Positions 18,844 through 28,574 are shown, counted from the first letter of the stretch. The stretch is DNA of 64,000 nt from Pseudoteredinibacter isoporae (GCF_011602085.1 NZ_JAAONY010000001.1:372001-436000); one strand, 5' to 3'. The notes: generated by a model from the sequence alone, not told the origin. Translations and numbers: made by a program.

Positions 18844-19470
18844 TTACCCTGCCAGGCTGGCCGCTTCACGGGCTTTGCTCTCTATAGCCGCCCAGTTCTT
18901 GTCTGCAATATCGCCTTTTTCCAACATCCAACTGCCACCAACACAGAGAATATTATTCTGGGCAAGATAGTCTATGGCCTTTTCAGGATTAATCCCTCCG
19001 GTTGGGCAAAAGCGCAACTGTGGTAACGGTCCGGCAATGGCTTTCAAAACTTTCAGGCCGCCTACGGCTTCTGCAGGGAAAAATTTCAAATGACGAATGC
19101 CCTTAGCCAGCATCTTCATCGCTTCACTGGGTGTCGCAACACCAGGAAGAATCGGCACTCCCAAGGCCAGCGCACGGTCAACCAATTCATCCGTATGACC
19201 TGGGCTCACCAAAAATTCAGCGCCCGCAGCAACAGAGTTTTCGGCATCTTCTGCGCTGATTACGGTACCCGCACCAACAATGGCCTCGGGTAATTCCTGT
19301 TTGATTTTACGAATGGCGGCCAGACCGTGTTCTGTGCGCAAAGTAACTTCTAATACCTTGAGTCCGCCAGACAGAAGGGCTTTTGCCATGGGCACGGCGT
19401 CTGCCAGATCGTCAATCACAATTACCGGTATCACCGGGCTGCTCGTCATTATTTCTTCAATTCTACTCAT
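18844..19470 (-). CDS. eda: 2-dehydro-3-deoxyphosphogluconate (KDPG) aldolase
   Basis: A 208-residue class I aldolase that splits KDPG into pyruvate and glyceraldehyde-3-phosphate. The catalytic Glu lies in LEVTLRT, the GAGTVISAED block is present, and the Schiff-base Lys is in HLKFFPAEAVGG. The ATG has AGGA 6 bases upstream. It is the last gene of edd-zwf-pgl-eda and lies 38 bases after pgl. Its glyceraldehyde-3-phosphate product would be used by the neighbouring GAPDH. Confidence 0.95.
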   Translation of the reverse strand: MSRIEEIMTSSPVIPVIVIDDLADAVPMAKALLSGGLKVLEVTLRTEHGLAAIRKIKQELPEAIVGAGTVISAEDAENSVAAGAEFLVSPGHTDELVDRALALGVPILPGVATPSEAMKMLAKGIRHLKFFPAEAVGGLKVLKAIAGPLPQLRFCPTGGINPEKAIDYLAQNNILCVGGSWMLEKGDIADKNWAAIESKAREAASLAG

Positions 19471-19508
19471 TGCTAGTCCTGATTATTTTTCCGTAATCAT
19501 GTGTTGAA

Positions 19509-20222
19509 TCAAGGCGCGTAAAAAACATGGATGTCTTTTTCCTGTTGCTGCAATAAGGCGGCAACTGGATGATCCTGAACGGCAGCGTTTTTTGCGGTCT
19601 GATACACATCGAATTTTTCCTGCCCACTGATCATCAGTGCCACAGTACTGGAATTAAGTACGGCGTGTTTGTTTAATGTCATACGCTCTGTATAGGGCCC
19701 GGTGACTTCACTTTGCCTGGCATGAACCACACAGAGCAGCTGCTGATCATTCGTTTGCGAACTCAACGCATCATCCAAACCATCCGCACGGGGAAACCAC
19801 GAAGCCGTGTGTCCATCGGTCCCCATACCCAACAGGGCAAAGTCAAAAGCGCGCCCCAAACGGCGATACTGTTCTTCCGCTGCGGCCAAGCCGGCAGCAG
19901 CGCTCTTCGCCTGATTTTTCAGCCCAGCAATATTGAGCCCCTGGCAGGCTCCCGAGGAAAAACAACGCTCGATGAACGCTTCATTACTTGCCGGATGATC
20001 CTTATCAACCCAGCGTTCATCCACAAGGGCAATCCGGGTACGCGACCAATCCAGATCCTGTTGCGCTAAGGACTCATACAAAGGCTTTGGGCTACTGCCG
20101 CCAGAGAGTGCCAACAAGGCATTCCCGTATTTCTGTTGAGCCGATTCAATTGATTGCAATAGATGAGCTTGTACGGCCGATAGCATTTCCGGCTTACTAT
20201 CAAAAAAAGATTCAATTACCAC
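19509..20222 (-). CDS. pgl: 6-phosphogluconolactonase
   Basis: A 237-residue DevB-type lactonase hydrolysing 6-phosphogluconolactone to 6-phosphogluconate. Motifs seen: LALSGGSSPKPLYESL, ALVDERWVDKDHPASNE and LLGMGTDGHTASWFP. The start is a GTG at 20222, with AGGA upstream, 9 bases after the zwf stop. It bridges zwf and edd in the pathway, and its place inside the operon is the usual one. Confidence 0.94.
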   Translation of the reverse strand: MVIESFFDSKPEMLSAVQAHLLQSIESAQQKYGNALLALSGGSSPKPLYESLAQQDLDWSRTRIALVDERWVDKDHPASNEAFIERCFSSGACQGLNIAGLKNQAKSAAAGLAAAEEQYRRLGRAFDFALLGMGTDGHTASWFPRADGLDDALSSQTNDQQLLCVVHARQSEVTGPYTERMTLNKHAVLNSSTVALMISGQEKFDVYQTAKNAAVQDHPVAALLQQQEKDIHVFYAP

Positions 20223-20231
20223 ACAGGATTC

Positions 20232-21689
20232 CTATTGATTCTCGCCAGCGTTGAACCAGATTCGTCCATCTCGGCGAATCAATTCATTGGCCGCCTCGGG
20301 GCCCCAACTTCCTGCGCGATACAAATGCGGACTTTGCTTCTTCTCAGCCCAACTATTAATGATCGGATCGATCCAGCGCCAGGCGCTGCGAACTTCGTCC
20401 CGATGGATAAACAATGCTGGATCCCCTTTTACCGCATCCATGAGCAAACGCATGTAAGCATCGCCATGGGGTTTGTTGTAGTTCAGGTTTAAGGTAACCG
20501 GCTCAAGCTCCACCCCCATGGATTGCATATTTTTGGAGGTAATCGTGAGCTGAATCAGTTCTTCTTCCTGTAAGCGAATCACCAGGCGATTTGGATCAAT
20601 ATTTCCTGCCGATTCTTCATAAACTCGATGAGGAATGGTTTTAAACTGAATAATGATTTCCGCACAACGCTGTTTCAAGCGTTTACCGGTACGCAGATAA
20701 AAAGGCACTTCGGACCAGCGCCAATTGTCAATAAAACACTTTAACGCTACAAAGGTTTCGGTTTCACTGCCGCCATTTAATTCTTCAAGATACCCGGGAA
20801 CCATTTCACCGCTTTGCTCACCGGCAACATACTGACCTCGAACGGTTTGCTGTCCCATGTCTTCCGGCAATATTGGGCGCAAGGCTTCCAACACTTTGAT
20901 TTTTTCGCTACGAATGCTGTTGGCATCCAGTTTATTAGGTGGCTCCATCGCGACCAGGCACAGCAATTGAAGTAAGTGGTTTTGCACCATGTCACGCAAC
21001 GCGCCCACTTCATCATAAAAACTTACGCGCCCTTCAAGGCCTACCGTTTCAGAAATACTGATCTGGACATGATCAATTGCACGGCCATCCCACAGCTGGG
21101 CAAAAATTTGATTGGCGAAACGCAGAGCCAATAAATTCTGAACCGTTTCTTTCCCCAGATAGTGATCAATTCGATATATATTGTTTTCGGGGAAAAACTG
21201 GGCAATGTCCTCATTGATCGACTCGGCAGAAGCTTCGTCATAACCCAAAGGTTTTTCCACCACAACACGGCTGTTCTCATTGCACAGACCATGCTCTGAA
21301 AGCAACCGACAACACACCGAAAACACACCTGGCGGAATTGCCAGGTAGTAAACCCGATGGTGATCAGATTCAGCGTCCAAAATGTTTGCAAGCTCTTGCC
21401 ATTGCTCATCGTCGCAAGACACATCCAGTAACAGCGTTACAATGCGGGCTTTAAAACTTTCCCAGACCTCTTGACTGAAAACATCCTCGCCGCTCAAATA
21501 GCTTTCCAGTTTGCTACCCAGCTTATCGAAATAGTTTTCCAGATCATTCGCCTGCCTGGCGGTGATGATGATACGGCATTCCGTTTGCAAACTGCCCGCC
21601 TGATGAGCCCGAAACAAGGCCGGAATCAACTTGCGCTCTGATAAATCACCGGTGCCGCCAAAGATGACAATATCGGTTTTATTCGACAT
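20232..21689 (-). CDS. zwf: Glucose-6-phosphate 1-dehydrogenase
   Basis: A 485-residue enzyme oxidising glucose-6-phosphate with NADP+ (or NAD+) to 6-phosphogluconolactone. It has the nucleotide-binding IFGGTGDLSERKL at the N-terminus and the active-site IDHYLGKETVQNLL. The ATG has GGAGG upstream. It lies second in edd-zwf-pgl-eda, 29 bases after edd. With glk (15 kb) and the mutarotase (23.8 kb) it forms the entry to the Entner-Doudoroff route. Confidence 0.96.
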   Translation of the reverse strand: MSNKTDIVIFGGTGDLSERKLIPALFRAHQAGSLQTECRIIITARQANDLENYFDKLGSKLESYLSGEDVFSQEVWESFKARIVTLLLDVSCDDEQWQELANILDAESDHHRVYYLAIPPGVFSVCCRLLSEHGLCNENSRVVVEKPLGYDEASAESINEDIAQFFPENNIYRIDHYLGKETVQNLLALRFANQIFAQLWDGRAIDHVQISISETVGLEGRVSFYDEVGALRDMVQNHLLQLLCLVAMEPPNKLDANSIRSEKIKVLEALRPILPEDMGQQTVRGQYVAGEQSGEMVPGYLEELNGGSETETFVALKCFIDNWRWSEVPFYLRTGKRLKQRCAEIIIQFKTIPHRVYEESAGNIDPNRLVIRLQEEELIQLTITSKNMQSMGVELEPVTLNLNYNKPHGDAYMRLLMDAVKGDPALFIHRDEVRSAWRWIDPIINSWAEKKQSPHLYRAGSWGPEAANELIRRDGRIWFNAGENQ

Positions 21690-21718
21690 AGTTAACCTCC
21701 GCCAAATGTCGAAGATGT

Positions 21719-23524
21719 TTATTCTGAAAATACACTTGCACCCTGCTCCGCATTGCCGACCAGAGCACGGAAGCCCTGGAACAGCTCTCGTCCCATGCCA
21801 TTTGTCTGGCCGATGTCATAGGTTTTCGCCGGACGTTGTAATACCAGCTCATCCAATACATTGAGTCGACCTTCGTTTGCATCCAACTCTATCATATCGC
21901 CGGTTTGAAGCTTGGCGATTGCGCCACCTTCTATGGCCTCCGGTTGCAAGTGAATCGCCGCAGGCACTTTGCCCGACGCTCCGGACATTCGGCCATCGGT
22001 CAGCAGCGCCACTTTGAAGCCTCGATCCTGGAGCAAGCCCAAAATCGGTGTCAGCTTGTGCAACTCTGGCATACCATTGGCTTTTGGCCCTTGCAGACGC
22101 ACCACCGCAACAAAATCTTTTTCCAACTCACCCGCATCAAACAAAGTCTGTAATTCATCCTGATGTTCAAATACGATCGCGGGTGCACATACTTTGCGAT
22201 GAGCTTCGTTCACCGCAGAAATTTTGATGACAGAACGCCCGAGGTTACCGCTTAACAACTTCAAGCCGCCCTCATCACTGAAAGGTTGTTCGATGTTACT
22301 GATAACATCGGCATCCAGGCTCTTTTCAATACCGTTTCGCCATGCGACCTGACCGTTTTCCAAAAACGGCTCCTGACAATAGTTTTCCAGGCCCTTGCCC
22401 GCAATGGTATTCACATCCGAATGCAGATAACCGCCTTTCAATAACTCGCGGATCAATAGCGCTGTGCCACCTGCTGCCTGGAAGTGATTAATATCGGCCT
22501 GACCATTTGGATAGATACGACAAAGCAAAGGCACAACCGCTGACAATTCGGACATGTCTTGCCAGTCGATAATAATGCCCGCCGCTCGGGCAATCGCCAC
22601 CAGATGGATCGCGTGATTGGTAGAACCGCCACTGGCGAGTAAGCCAACAATACCGTTGACAATAGCACGTTCATCCAGAATTTCCGCTAATGGCATAAAG
22701 CCATCAACCAAAGCGGTTTGCTGCAGAATTCGTTGGCTGGCTTCCCGTGTCAACGCATCGCGTAATTCGGTATCGGGGTTTACAAAGGAACTGCCCGGTA
22801 ATTGCAAGCCCATAAATTCCATCAGCAGCTGATTGCTGTTGGCCGTTCCATAAAAAGTACAGGTGCCCGCACTGTGATAGGACTGGCTTTCGGATTCCAG
22901 TAATTCTTTGCGGCCCACCTTGCCCGCTGCGTACAACTGGCGGATGCGATGCTTTGCAGAATTGGACAAGCCGGTTCGCATTGGCCCTGCAGGTACGAAC
23001 ACAACCGGCAAATGACCAAAAGACAATGCGCCAATTAACAGGCCCGGCACAATTTTGTCGCATACACCTAGGCACATCACGCCATCGAACATATTGTGCG
23101 ACAGGGAGATCGCCGTCGACATGGCGATTAAATCCCGGGAAAACAATGACAGCTCCATGCCATCCTGCCCCTGCGTGACGCCATCACACATCGCGGGCAC
23201 CATGCCCGCCACTTGGGCAACCGCACCCTGTTCGCGAACGGCTTCCTTAATAAGATCGGGATAATCTTTAAACGGATGGTGAGCCGACAACATATCATTA
23301 TACGAAGATACGATGCCGATATTCGCGCTGCGATCTACCGCTAAAACGGACTTATCATCTTTTCCACAGGCGGCGAAGCCATGGGCCAGGTTACCGCAGG
23401 ACAGACCACTGCGATAAACCCCGCGCTGGCGAGCCTCGCTGATTTTTTCCAAATAACTGGCTCGGCTGTCCTGGCTGCGCTTCCGAATTCGTTCGGTAAC
23501 CGCTGCAACAATTGAATGGAGCAT
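21719..23524 (-). CDS. edd: Phosphogluconate dehydratase
   Basis: A 601-residue IlvD/Edd-family dehydratase converting 6-phosphogluconate to KDPG, the committed Entner-Doudoroff step. The iron-sulfur ligands lie in [14 protein letters not shown] and GVCDKIVPG, and [13 protein letters not shown] near the C-terminus is the family signature. It is the first gene of the operon; the divergent mutarotase gene starts 317 bp away and the gap holds HexR-box-like sites. Confidence 0.96.
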   Translation of the reverse strand: MLHSIVAAVTERIRKRSQDSRASYLEKISEARQRGVYRSGLSCGNLAHGFAACGKDDKSVLAVDRSANIGIVSSYNDMLSAHHPFKDYPDLIKEAVREQGAVAQVAGMVPAMCDGVTQGQDGMELSLFSRDLIAMSTAISLSHNMFDGVMCLGVCDKIVPGLLIGALSFGHLPVVFVPAGPMRTGLSNSAKHRIRQLYAAGKVGRKELLESESQSYHSAGTCTFYGTANSNQLLMEFMGLQLPGSSFVNPDTELRDALTREASQRILQQTALVDGFMPLAEILDERAIVNGIVGLLASGGSTNHAIHLVAIARAAGIIIDWQDMSELSAVVPLLCRIYPNGQADINHFQAAGGTALLIRELLKGGYLHSDVNTIAGKGLENYCQEPFLENGQVAWRNGIEKSLDADVISNIEQPFSDEGGLKLLSGNLGRSVIKISAVNEAHRKVCAPAIVFEHQDELQTLFDAGELEKDFVAVVRLQGPKANGMPELHKLTPILGLLQDRGFKVALLTDGRMSGASGKVPAAIHLQPEAIEGGAIAKLQTGDMIELDANEGRLNVLDELVLQRPAKTYDIGQTNGMGRELFQGFRALVGNAEQGASVFSE

Positions 23525-23841
23525 AAATTCTTATTACCTTGGCAGTAACAGAGGATTCCTTCTAATGGGAATCTTGGGGTTCCGGAAAGCTTTGCAGGGG
23601 TCTCGAATAAAAAGATGCCCCCATACAACGGGGGCCATGGATAATACTTGAAACGAGACTCAATCCATTAAAAGCTGACAGTCACACATGACACCTGTGT
23701 AACTTAATTAAATGATACACAATGTTTGACACAAAACAAGTAATTTAATTAAATAAATCCAGAGCCTGCAACGGCACTTCCTCACATAAATGTAATTCAA
23801 TTACACAAGAAACCATTAACACGATAACCGAGACCTCCCCA
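23525..23841. promoter_or_regulatory. Divergent edd / mutarotase control region with HexR-box-like sites
   Basis: This 317-bp gap has no gene. It holds a perfect 15-bp HexR-type box, TGTAATTCAATTACA, at 23791-23805, and two partial ones: TGTAACTTAATTA at 23698-23710 and AGTAATTTAATTAAA at 23739-23753. A plus-strand promoter candidate, TTGACA (23726-23731), 17 bases, TTAAAT (23749-23754), overlaps the middle site, which would allow repression of the mutarotase gene. The part next to edd (about 23525-23690) shows nothing further that I recognise. Confidence 0.65.
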
Positions 23842-24717
23842 ATGAGCCCTACCCACCACCCGTTATCCAACTATTTCAGCGCCATGCAGGGCGAGCGAAG
23901 TACAGTGATCTGGCGGGGCTACAAAGTTTTTCTGTTCAAACAAATCTGGGGGGAACTGGCCATTGCGGAACAAGGCGCCCAGGTTCTGCATTATCAGCCG
24001 AAAGACAGCCGTGCGCTGCTGTGGTTGAGCGAGGAAAGCGCCGGACCGGGAAAAGCGATTCGCGGCGGCATTCCCCTTTGCTGGCCGTGGTTTGGCGCTC
24101 ACCCCAGCTTGCCAGATCAGCCCAGCCACGGGCTGGCCCGCACGGCAAACTGGTCGGTAATCGAAGAAACCCACAATTCTGAACAAAGCCATTGGACGTT
24201 GCGAGCTCCCGAATTAGTCGATGGCATCACGCTTGAGCTCCATATCCGCGCCGATGGCGTTCAGCTCAAGGTTCAGCTGACGACCGAAAACAAACGCTCG
24301 CAGGCCTACCCCATTACCCAGGCCCTGCACAGTTACTTGCAGCTATCCGATACCCGCAATATCCAGATTCATGGACCAGAGACAGAGGCTTATTACGATA
24401 AGCTCGCCCAGTGTTACACCCGTGGCCAGGAACACCATTGGGATATGGCCATGGACCGCATCTATCAGCACCAAGGCGATACCCGACTCCTTGACCAAGG
24501 CCTAAAACGCCAGTTGAACATCGCCAAAGAAAACAGTCAGTCCACTGTAATATGGAACCCGGGCAGTGATTCCCCACCGGCTGATATCGCCCCAAGCCAA
24601 TTATCCGCTTTTATCTGTATAGAGGCGGCCAATACCGAACAGTATGATCCTGTAACATTGGCCCCTGGACAGTCCGTCAGTATCAGCACAACGCTAGAAC
24701 ACCAACCCCCGGAATAA
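23842..24717 (+). CDS. D-hexose-6-phosphate mutarotase (YeaD-like)
   Basis: A 291-residue protein of the aldose-1-epimerase fold, in the hexose-6-phosphate subgroup. Family features: AIRGGIPLCWPWFGAHP (sugar-phosphate binding), SHGLARTANWSV with the catalytic His region, ITQALHSYLQLSD and VIWNPGSDS. It should speed the exchange of alpha and beta glucose-6-phosphate; G6P dehydrogenase uses the beta form. It is divergent from edd-zwf-pgl-eda and follows a perfect HexR-type box 36 bp before its ATG, so it is probably part of the same regulon. Confidence 0.85.
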   Translation: MSPTHHPLSNYFSAMQGERSTVIWRGYKVFLFKQIWGELAIAEQGAQVLHYQPKDSRALLWLSEESAGPGKAIRGGIPLCWPWFGAHPSLPDQPSHGLARTANWSVIEETHNSEQSHWTLRAPELVDGITLELHIRADGVQLKVQLTTENKRSQAYPITQALHSYLQLSDTRNIQIHGPETEAYYDKLAQCYTRGQEHHWDMAMDRIYQHQGDTRLLDQGLKRQLNIAKENSQSTVIWNPGSDSPPADIAPSQLSAFICIEAANTEQYDPVTLAPGQSVSISTTLEHQPPE

Positions 24718-24937
24718 TAAAAAATAATCTCAAATGAGAAAATATTTCCATATTTTTCCAATGCACATTAATTCCATAAGCTTTTGATTATTCTAATAAA
24801 AACAATAAATCCCGCCATGGGCGAGTCTACAACCGATCAATAAACACCCTGCAAAGACTTTACATTAGTTTCATATAAGAACATTATTATCCTCGAAAAG
24901 CCTGTTTTGGAACGCTAACAATATCTGCGGGGATCAT

Positions 24938-25477
24938 ATGAACATCAAGCAAATTCACCATGTAGCCTATCGCTGTAAAGACGCCAAAGAGACTGTCGAA
25001 TTTTATCGGGATGTTCTCAATATGGACTTTACTCTGGCCATTTCGGAGGACAGAGTCCCCTCCACCAAAGAGCCGGACCCTTACATGCATCTCTTTATGG
25101 ATGCTGGCAACGGCAACATTTTGGCCTTCTTTGAAATCCCCAATTCGCCGCCAATGGGGCGCGACCCCAACACACCGGAATGGGTGCAACACATTGCCTT
25201 TGAACTGGAAAGCGAAGAGGAATTAATGGCAGCCAAGACCGAAATCGAAGCCAAGGGCATTGAGGTGGTTGGCCCAACCAATCATGAAATCATCAAATCC
25301 ATCTACTTCTTTGACCCCAGCGGTCACCGCCTGGAACTGACCGTACGCACCGACAAGCCCGGCCAGATTGAAGAACTCAATCGCATTGCACCGGAAATGC
25401 TTGAGGAGTGGAGTCAAAAGAAAACCACCGTTAAACAAGCGGCCTGGTTGCACAGCGACGAATTTTCCGCCGAATAA
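24938..25477 (+). CDS. VOC-superfamily protein (glyoxalase/extradiol dioxygenase fold)
   Basis: A 179-residue protein of the vicinal oxygen chelate superfamily. Two beta-alpha-beta-beta-beta modules are visible: residues 3-65 (IHHVAYRCKDAKETVEFYRDVL) is close to the first, written here only in part, and the second starts at WVQHIAFELES. Likely metal ligands are His7 or His8, the His in QHIAFE and the Glu in RLELTV. It begins an operon with an MhpA-like flavin hydroxylase and a DUF2783 protein, so a ring-cleavage or isomerase step in breakdown of an aromatic or quinone-like compound is an inference. An AT-rich stretch of 220 bp precedes it. Confidence 0.75.
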   Translation: MNIKQIHHVAYRCKDAKETVEFYRDVLNMDFTLAISEDRVPSTKEPDPYMHLFMDAGNGNILAFFEIPNSPPMGRDPNTPEWVQHIAFELESEEELMAAKTEIEAKGIEVVGPTNHEIIKSIYFFDPSGHRLELTVRTDKPGQIEELNRIAPEMLEEWSQKKTTVKQAAWLHSDEFSAE

Positions 25478-25501
25478 GAACCAGATTGGGAGGCAAAGTC
25501 T

Positions 25502-27112
25502 ATGTTAAACACCTACAGCTATCCGGAATTCGAATACCAGCAATCCGCAGAACAGGCATCGGGGGAATTAAAACGGCACCCAGTCGTAATTATTGGTGCG
25601 GGTCCTATTGGCCTTACCGCCGCGTTGGAATGCGCCGCCCAGGGTATTCCTGTTGTCGTACTCGACGATAACAATACCGTAAGCATCGGTTCTCGAGCCG
25701 TCTGTTATGCCAAGCGCCCGCTGGAGATCTGGGATCGTCTCGGTGTTGCCGCTCCCATGGTCGAGAAAGGCATCAGCTGGAAAATCGGTAAAGTCTTTTT
25801 TAAGGAAAAGCTGGCTTACCAATTTGATTTGTTGCCCGAAGAAGGCCACAAGATGCCTGCCATGATCAATCTCCAACAATATTATCTGGAAGAGTACATG
25901 GTCACGGAATGCGAGCGCCAGGAACTGATCGATCTGCGTTGGAAACATAAGCTGCTCAGCCTTTCCCAAACCGATGATGTCGCGACTCTGGTCGTTGAAA
26001 CTCCGGATGGTGTTTTTAATATGGAAGCCCAATGGGTGATTGCCTGCGACGGCGCCAATAGCGATACCCGGAAAATGCTCGACGGCGAGTTCAGTGGACA
26101 GTTTTTTCAGGATCGTTTTTTAATTGCAGACGTCGTTATGAAAAACGACTTCCCTACGGAGCGTTGGTTTTGGTTCGACCCGGTTTTCCACAAAAACCAA
26201 TCAGCCCTGCTGCATAAACAATCTGACGATGTCTGGCGTATCGATTTCCAATTGGGCTGGGAAGCTGATCCGGAAGAAGCCAAGAAACCGGAAAATGTCA
26301 TTCCCTTGCTGAAACAAATGCTGGGAGAAGATTGTGAGTTCGAACTGGAGTGGGTATCAGTTTATCAATTTGCCTGCCGTCGCATGGATAAATTTCGCTA
26401 TGGCCGCGTACTCTTTGCCGGCGACGCCGCCCATCAGGTTTCGCCCTTTGGCGCACGTGGCGCCAATACCGGAGTCCAGGATATTGATAACCTCGGCTGG
26501 AAATTAAAACTGAATCTGGAAGGTAAGGCACCCGCAGAACTGCTGGAAAGCTACAGCGAAGAGCGGGTTTTCGCGGCCGACGACAACCTGATGAACTCAA
26601 CGCGCTCTACCGATTTCATTACCCCCAAAAGTAAAAGCAGCCGGATATTCCGCGATGCCGTCCTGCAACTGGCGGAGCAACATGAATTCGCTCGCCCCTT
26701 GGTAAACAGCGGTCGACTTTCAACCCCGACGCCCTATATTAATTCCACTCTGAACACCGCCGATGAAGATCACTTTAGCGGCAGCATGACGCCCGGAACC
26801 AATTGCGCCGACGCGCCAATTAAAATTCAGGACAAAGACAGCTGGTTACTGTCTGAACTCGGAGGCGACTTCAAACTATTGGTCATTAATAACGAATCGG
26901 CTCACTCGGTGGAACAAGGCGGTATTCATGCCAATGTGGTGCGCCTGGGCGAACACTTTGATGATTCGCTAGGTCTGGTGAAGCAACGTTACGATGGAGA
27001 GCAAGGCGCCGTCTACCTTATCCGCCCGGACCAGCATATTGCCGCCCGCTGGCGCCACTTTGATGAAGCCAAAATCAAAGTCGCCATTGCCAAAGCCAGC
27101 TGCCAACACTAA
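25502..27112 (+). CDS. FAD-dependent aromatic hydroxylase, MhpA-like
   Basis: A 536-residue flavoprotein monooxygenase of the PHBH class. It has the FAD-binding VVIIGAGPIGLTAALECA (about residues 30-48), the middle DG-type motif IACDGANSDTRKML and the GD motif LFAGDAAHQVSPFGARGAN. GGAGG lies before the ATG. This class hydroxylates phenolic rings with NAD(P)H and O2; MhpA acts on 3-(3-hydroxyphenyl)propionate, but the substrate here is unknown. The stop is 9 bases before the DUF2783 gene and the VOC gene lies 24 bases upstream, so all three are one operon. No other degradation genes are in the window. Confidence 0.82.
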   Translation: MLNTYSYPEFEYQQSAEQASGELKRHPVVIIGAGPIGLTAALECAAQGIPVVVLDDNNTVSIGSRAVCYAKRPLEIWDRLGVAAPMVEKGISWKIGKVFFKEKLAYQFDLLPEEGHKMPAMINLQQYYLEEYMVTECERQELIDLRWKHKLLSLSQTDDVATLVVETPDGVFNMEAQWVIACDGANSDTRKMLDGEFSGQFFQDRFLIADVVMKNDFPTERWFWFDPVFHKNQSALLHKQSDDVWRIDFQLGWEADPEEAKKPENVIPLLKQMLGEDCEFELEWVSVYQFACRRMDKFRYGRVLFAGDAAHQVSPFGARGANTGVQDIDNLGWKLKLNLEGKAPAELLESYSEERVFAADDNLMNSTRSTDFITPKSKSSRIFRDAVLQLAEQHEFARPLVNSGRLSTPTPYINSTLNTADEDHFSGSMTPGTNCADAPIKIQDKDSWLLSELGGDFKLLVINNESAHSVEQGGIHANVVRLGEHFDDSLGLVKQRYDGEQGAVYLIRPDQHIAARWRHFDEAKIKVAIAKASCQH

Positions 27113-27121
27113 GGGAGAGAC

Positions 27122-27319
27122 ATGATGAGCTTGAACCTAAATGCCAACATCCCCAACCCGGATAACTTCTACAACCGCTTGATCGATATGCAAAGGGATT
27201 TGAGTGAGGAAGAAGTGCAGATGATGAATGCCAAGCTGATTCTCCTACTGGCCAATCATATTGGCGAGGAGAGTTTGTTGTTTGAAGCGATGGATTTGGC
27301 GAAGCCGATACATTCGTAG
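27122..27319 (+). CDS. DUF2783 small protein
   Basis: A 65-residue protein matching my recollection of DUF2783: an NIPNPDNFYNRLIDMQRDLS start, then LNAKLILLLANHIGEE-like sequence, here MNAKLILLLANHIGEE. DUF2783 genes are usually found next to MhpA-like hydroxylases, as here, which suggests a subunit or stabilising partner, but no function is known to me. GGGAG precedes two adjacent ATG codons (27122 and 27125). It is the last gene of the operon and a strong bidirectional terminator follows. Confidence 0.75.
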   Translation: MMSLNLNANIPNPDNFYNRLIDMQRDLSEEEVQMMNAKLILLLANHIGEESLLFEAMDLAKPIHS

Positions 27320-27328
27320 AGCCTGTTT

Positions 27329-27369
27329 ACCAACAAAAAAGCCCCTTCATATGGGGCTTTTTTGTTGGT
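27329..27369. terminator. Strong bidirectional terminator
   Basis: A perfect 17-bp stem (27329-27345 and 27353-27369) with a 7-base loop. One arm is A-rich at its outer end and the other T-rich, so the hairpin GCCCC/GGGGC is followed by a T-run in both directions. It ends the VOC-hydroxylase-DUF2783 operon and the convergent MBL-fold lipoprotein gene, whose stop codon is at 27375. Confidence 0.92.
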
Positions 27370-27374
27370 AAGAG

Positions 27375-28574
27375 TTAGCGATAACCCTCAAGCAATTCAT
27401 CCACTTTTGTTGACCACACCGGCTCTTTATCCACGCCATTCCAGGGAATACTCGGCCACCAACGTTGGTTTTGGGGCGGTGAGCTGGGTTCAAAAGCCTG
27501 ACCGGGTTTCGGGATAATAATGTTGCTGTTTTTATCGGAGCTTTCAGCGGCTACCAATAAACGTTCGATAGGTGCTGTCCAGGCGTGACGGGAAAGATTA
27601 AAGCCGGCCCAGTGCACGGGCAACATGGTGTTGGCCTGTAACAACTGATGGGCGATAAAAGCCTGCTCCGGTCCCAAGTGATTATCTCGCCACAGAGGGT
27701 TGTAGGCTCCAATTTCAATAATGGATAAATCAAAGGGTCCCAAACGTTCGCCAATTTCCGCAAAGTCAGGATGCATGGATGTATCACCGGAATACACAAC
27801 GCTGTGCTCCGGACCGTTCACGGCCCAACCTGACCACAGGGTTTTCTTATGCTCGCTGCCGGACAAAGTACGGCCGGAGCTGTGGCGACTGGGAATTGAA
27901 CTGATGGTCACATCGCCCAATTGCTGCTGTTGCCACCAATCCATCTCGTAAATTTTTTCTTCATCCACTCCCCAAAAACGCAGGTGTGCACCCACACCCA
28001 GAGGAACATACCAATTCAGATCCTGTTCTTTTAAACGTTTTACTGTTTCCATATCGAGATGATCGTAGTGATCGTGGGAAATCAGTACGGCATCGATACT
28101 TGGCAAGTCTTCAAATGCCAGGGGCGATGGATAAAAGCGCTTGGCACCCATAAAGCTGAAGGGGGAAGCGCGTTCAGACCAAACCGGATCGATCAGAATA
28201 CGCTTACCGTCGATTTCCAACAGCAAAATCGAATGCCCCAACCAGGTAACGCGGAAGCCACTTTCAGGGGCATTCTGATAAATGCTGACATCCGTTGACT
28301 CTACCTCCAAGACAGGATCGGGTTCGGTATTCGGGTTCGACGCCAGGAAAAAAGCTCTGGCGGCCTTCCAACGATCTACCGGCTCCTGGGCAAGCTTATT
28401 TTTAAAATAGCTGCCATCCCATTGGGGAGACCGTTCAAATTGTTCAGCAATCTTTTTGTTGCTCAAATCAGGCAGTTGGCCAAAAGAACTGCAGGCAGAA
28501 ATATAGATAGCAACAACAAGCGCAATAAGGGCAAACAACAGGTACTTGATTGTTTTTGACAGGGTTTTAAACAT
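27375..28574 (-). CDS. MBL-fold metal-dependent hydrolase, putative lipoprotein (RomA/NAPE-PLD-like)
   Basis: A 399-residue protein. A hydrophobic N-terminus ends in a lipobox-like ISAC at residues 25-28, so it may be a lipoprotein. The metallo-beta-lactamase domain has TWLGHSILLLEIDGKRILIDP and the metal motif SHDHYDHLDMETV, with later ligands in YSGDTSMHPDF and PVHWAGFNL. This set is like the RomA/NAPE-phospholipase D group, whose members act on phospholipid-like phosphodiesters in some cases; the substrate here is unknown. It faces the DUF2783 gene across a shared terminator. Confidence 0.8.
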   Translation of the reverse strand: MFKTLSKTIKYLLFALIALVVAIYISACSSFGQLPDLSNKKIAEQFERSPQWDGSYFKNKLAQEPVDRWKAARAFFLASNPNTEPDPVLEVESTDVSIYQNAPESGFRVTWLGHSILLLEIDGKRILIDPVWSERASPFSFMGAKRFYPSPLAFEDLPSIDAVLISHDHYDHLDMETVKRLKEQDLNWYVPLGVGAHLRFWGVDEEKIYEMDWWQQQQLGDVTISSIPSRHSSGRTLSGSEHKKTLWSGWAVNGPEHSVVYSGDTSMHPDFAEIGERLGPFDLSIIEIGAYNPLWRDNHLGPEQAFIAHQLLQANTMLPVHWAGFNLSRHAWTAPIERLLVAAESSDKNSNIIIPKPGQAFEPSSPPQNQRWWPSIPWNGVDKEPVWSTKVDELLEGYR

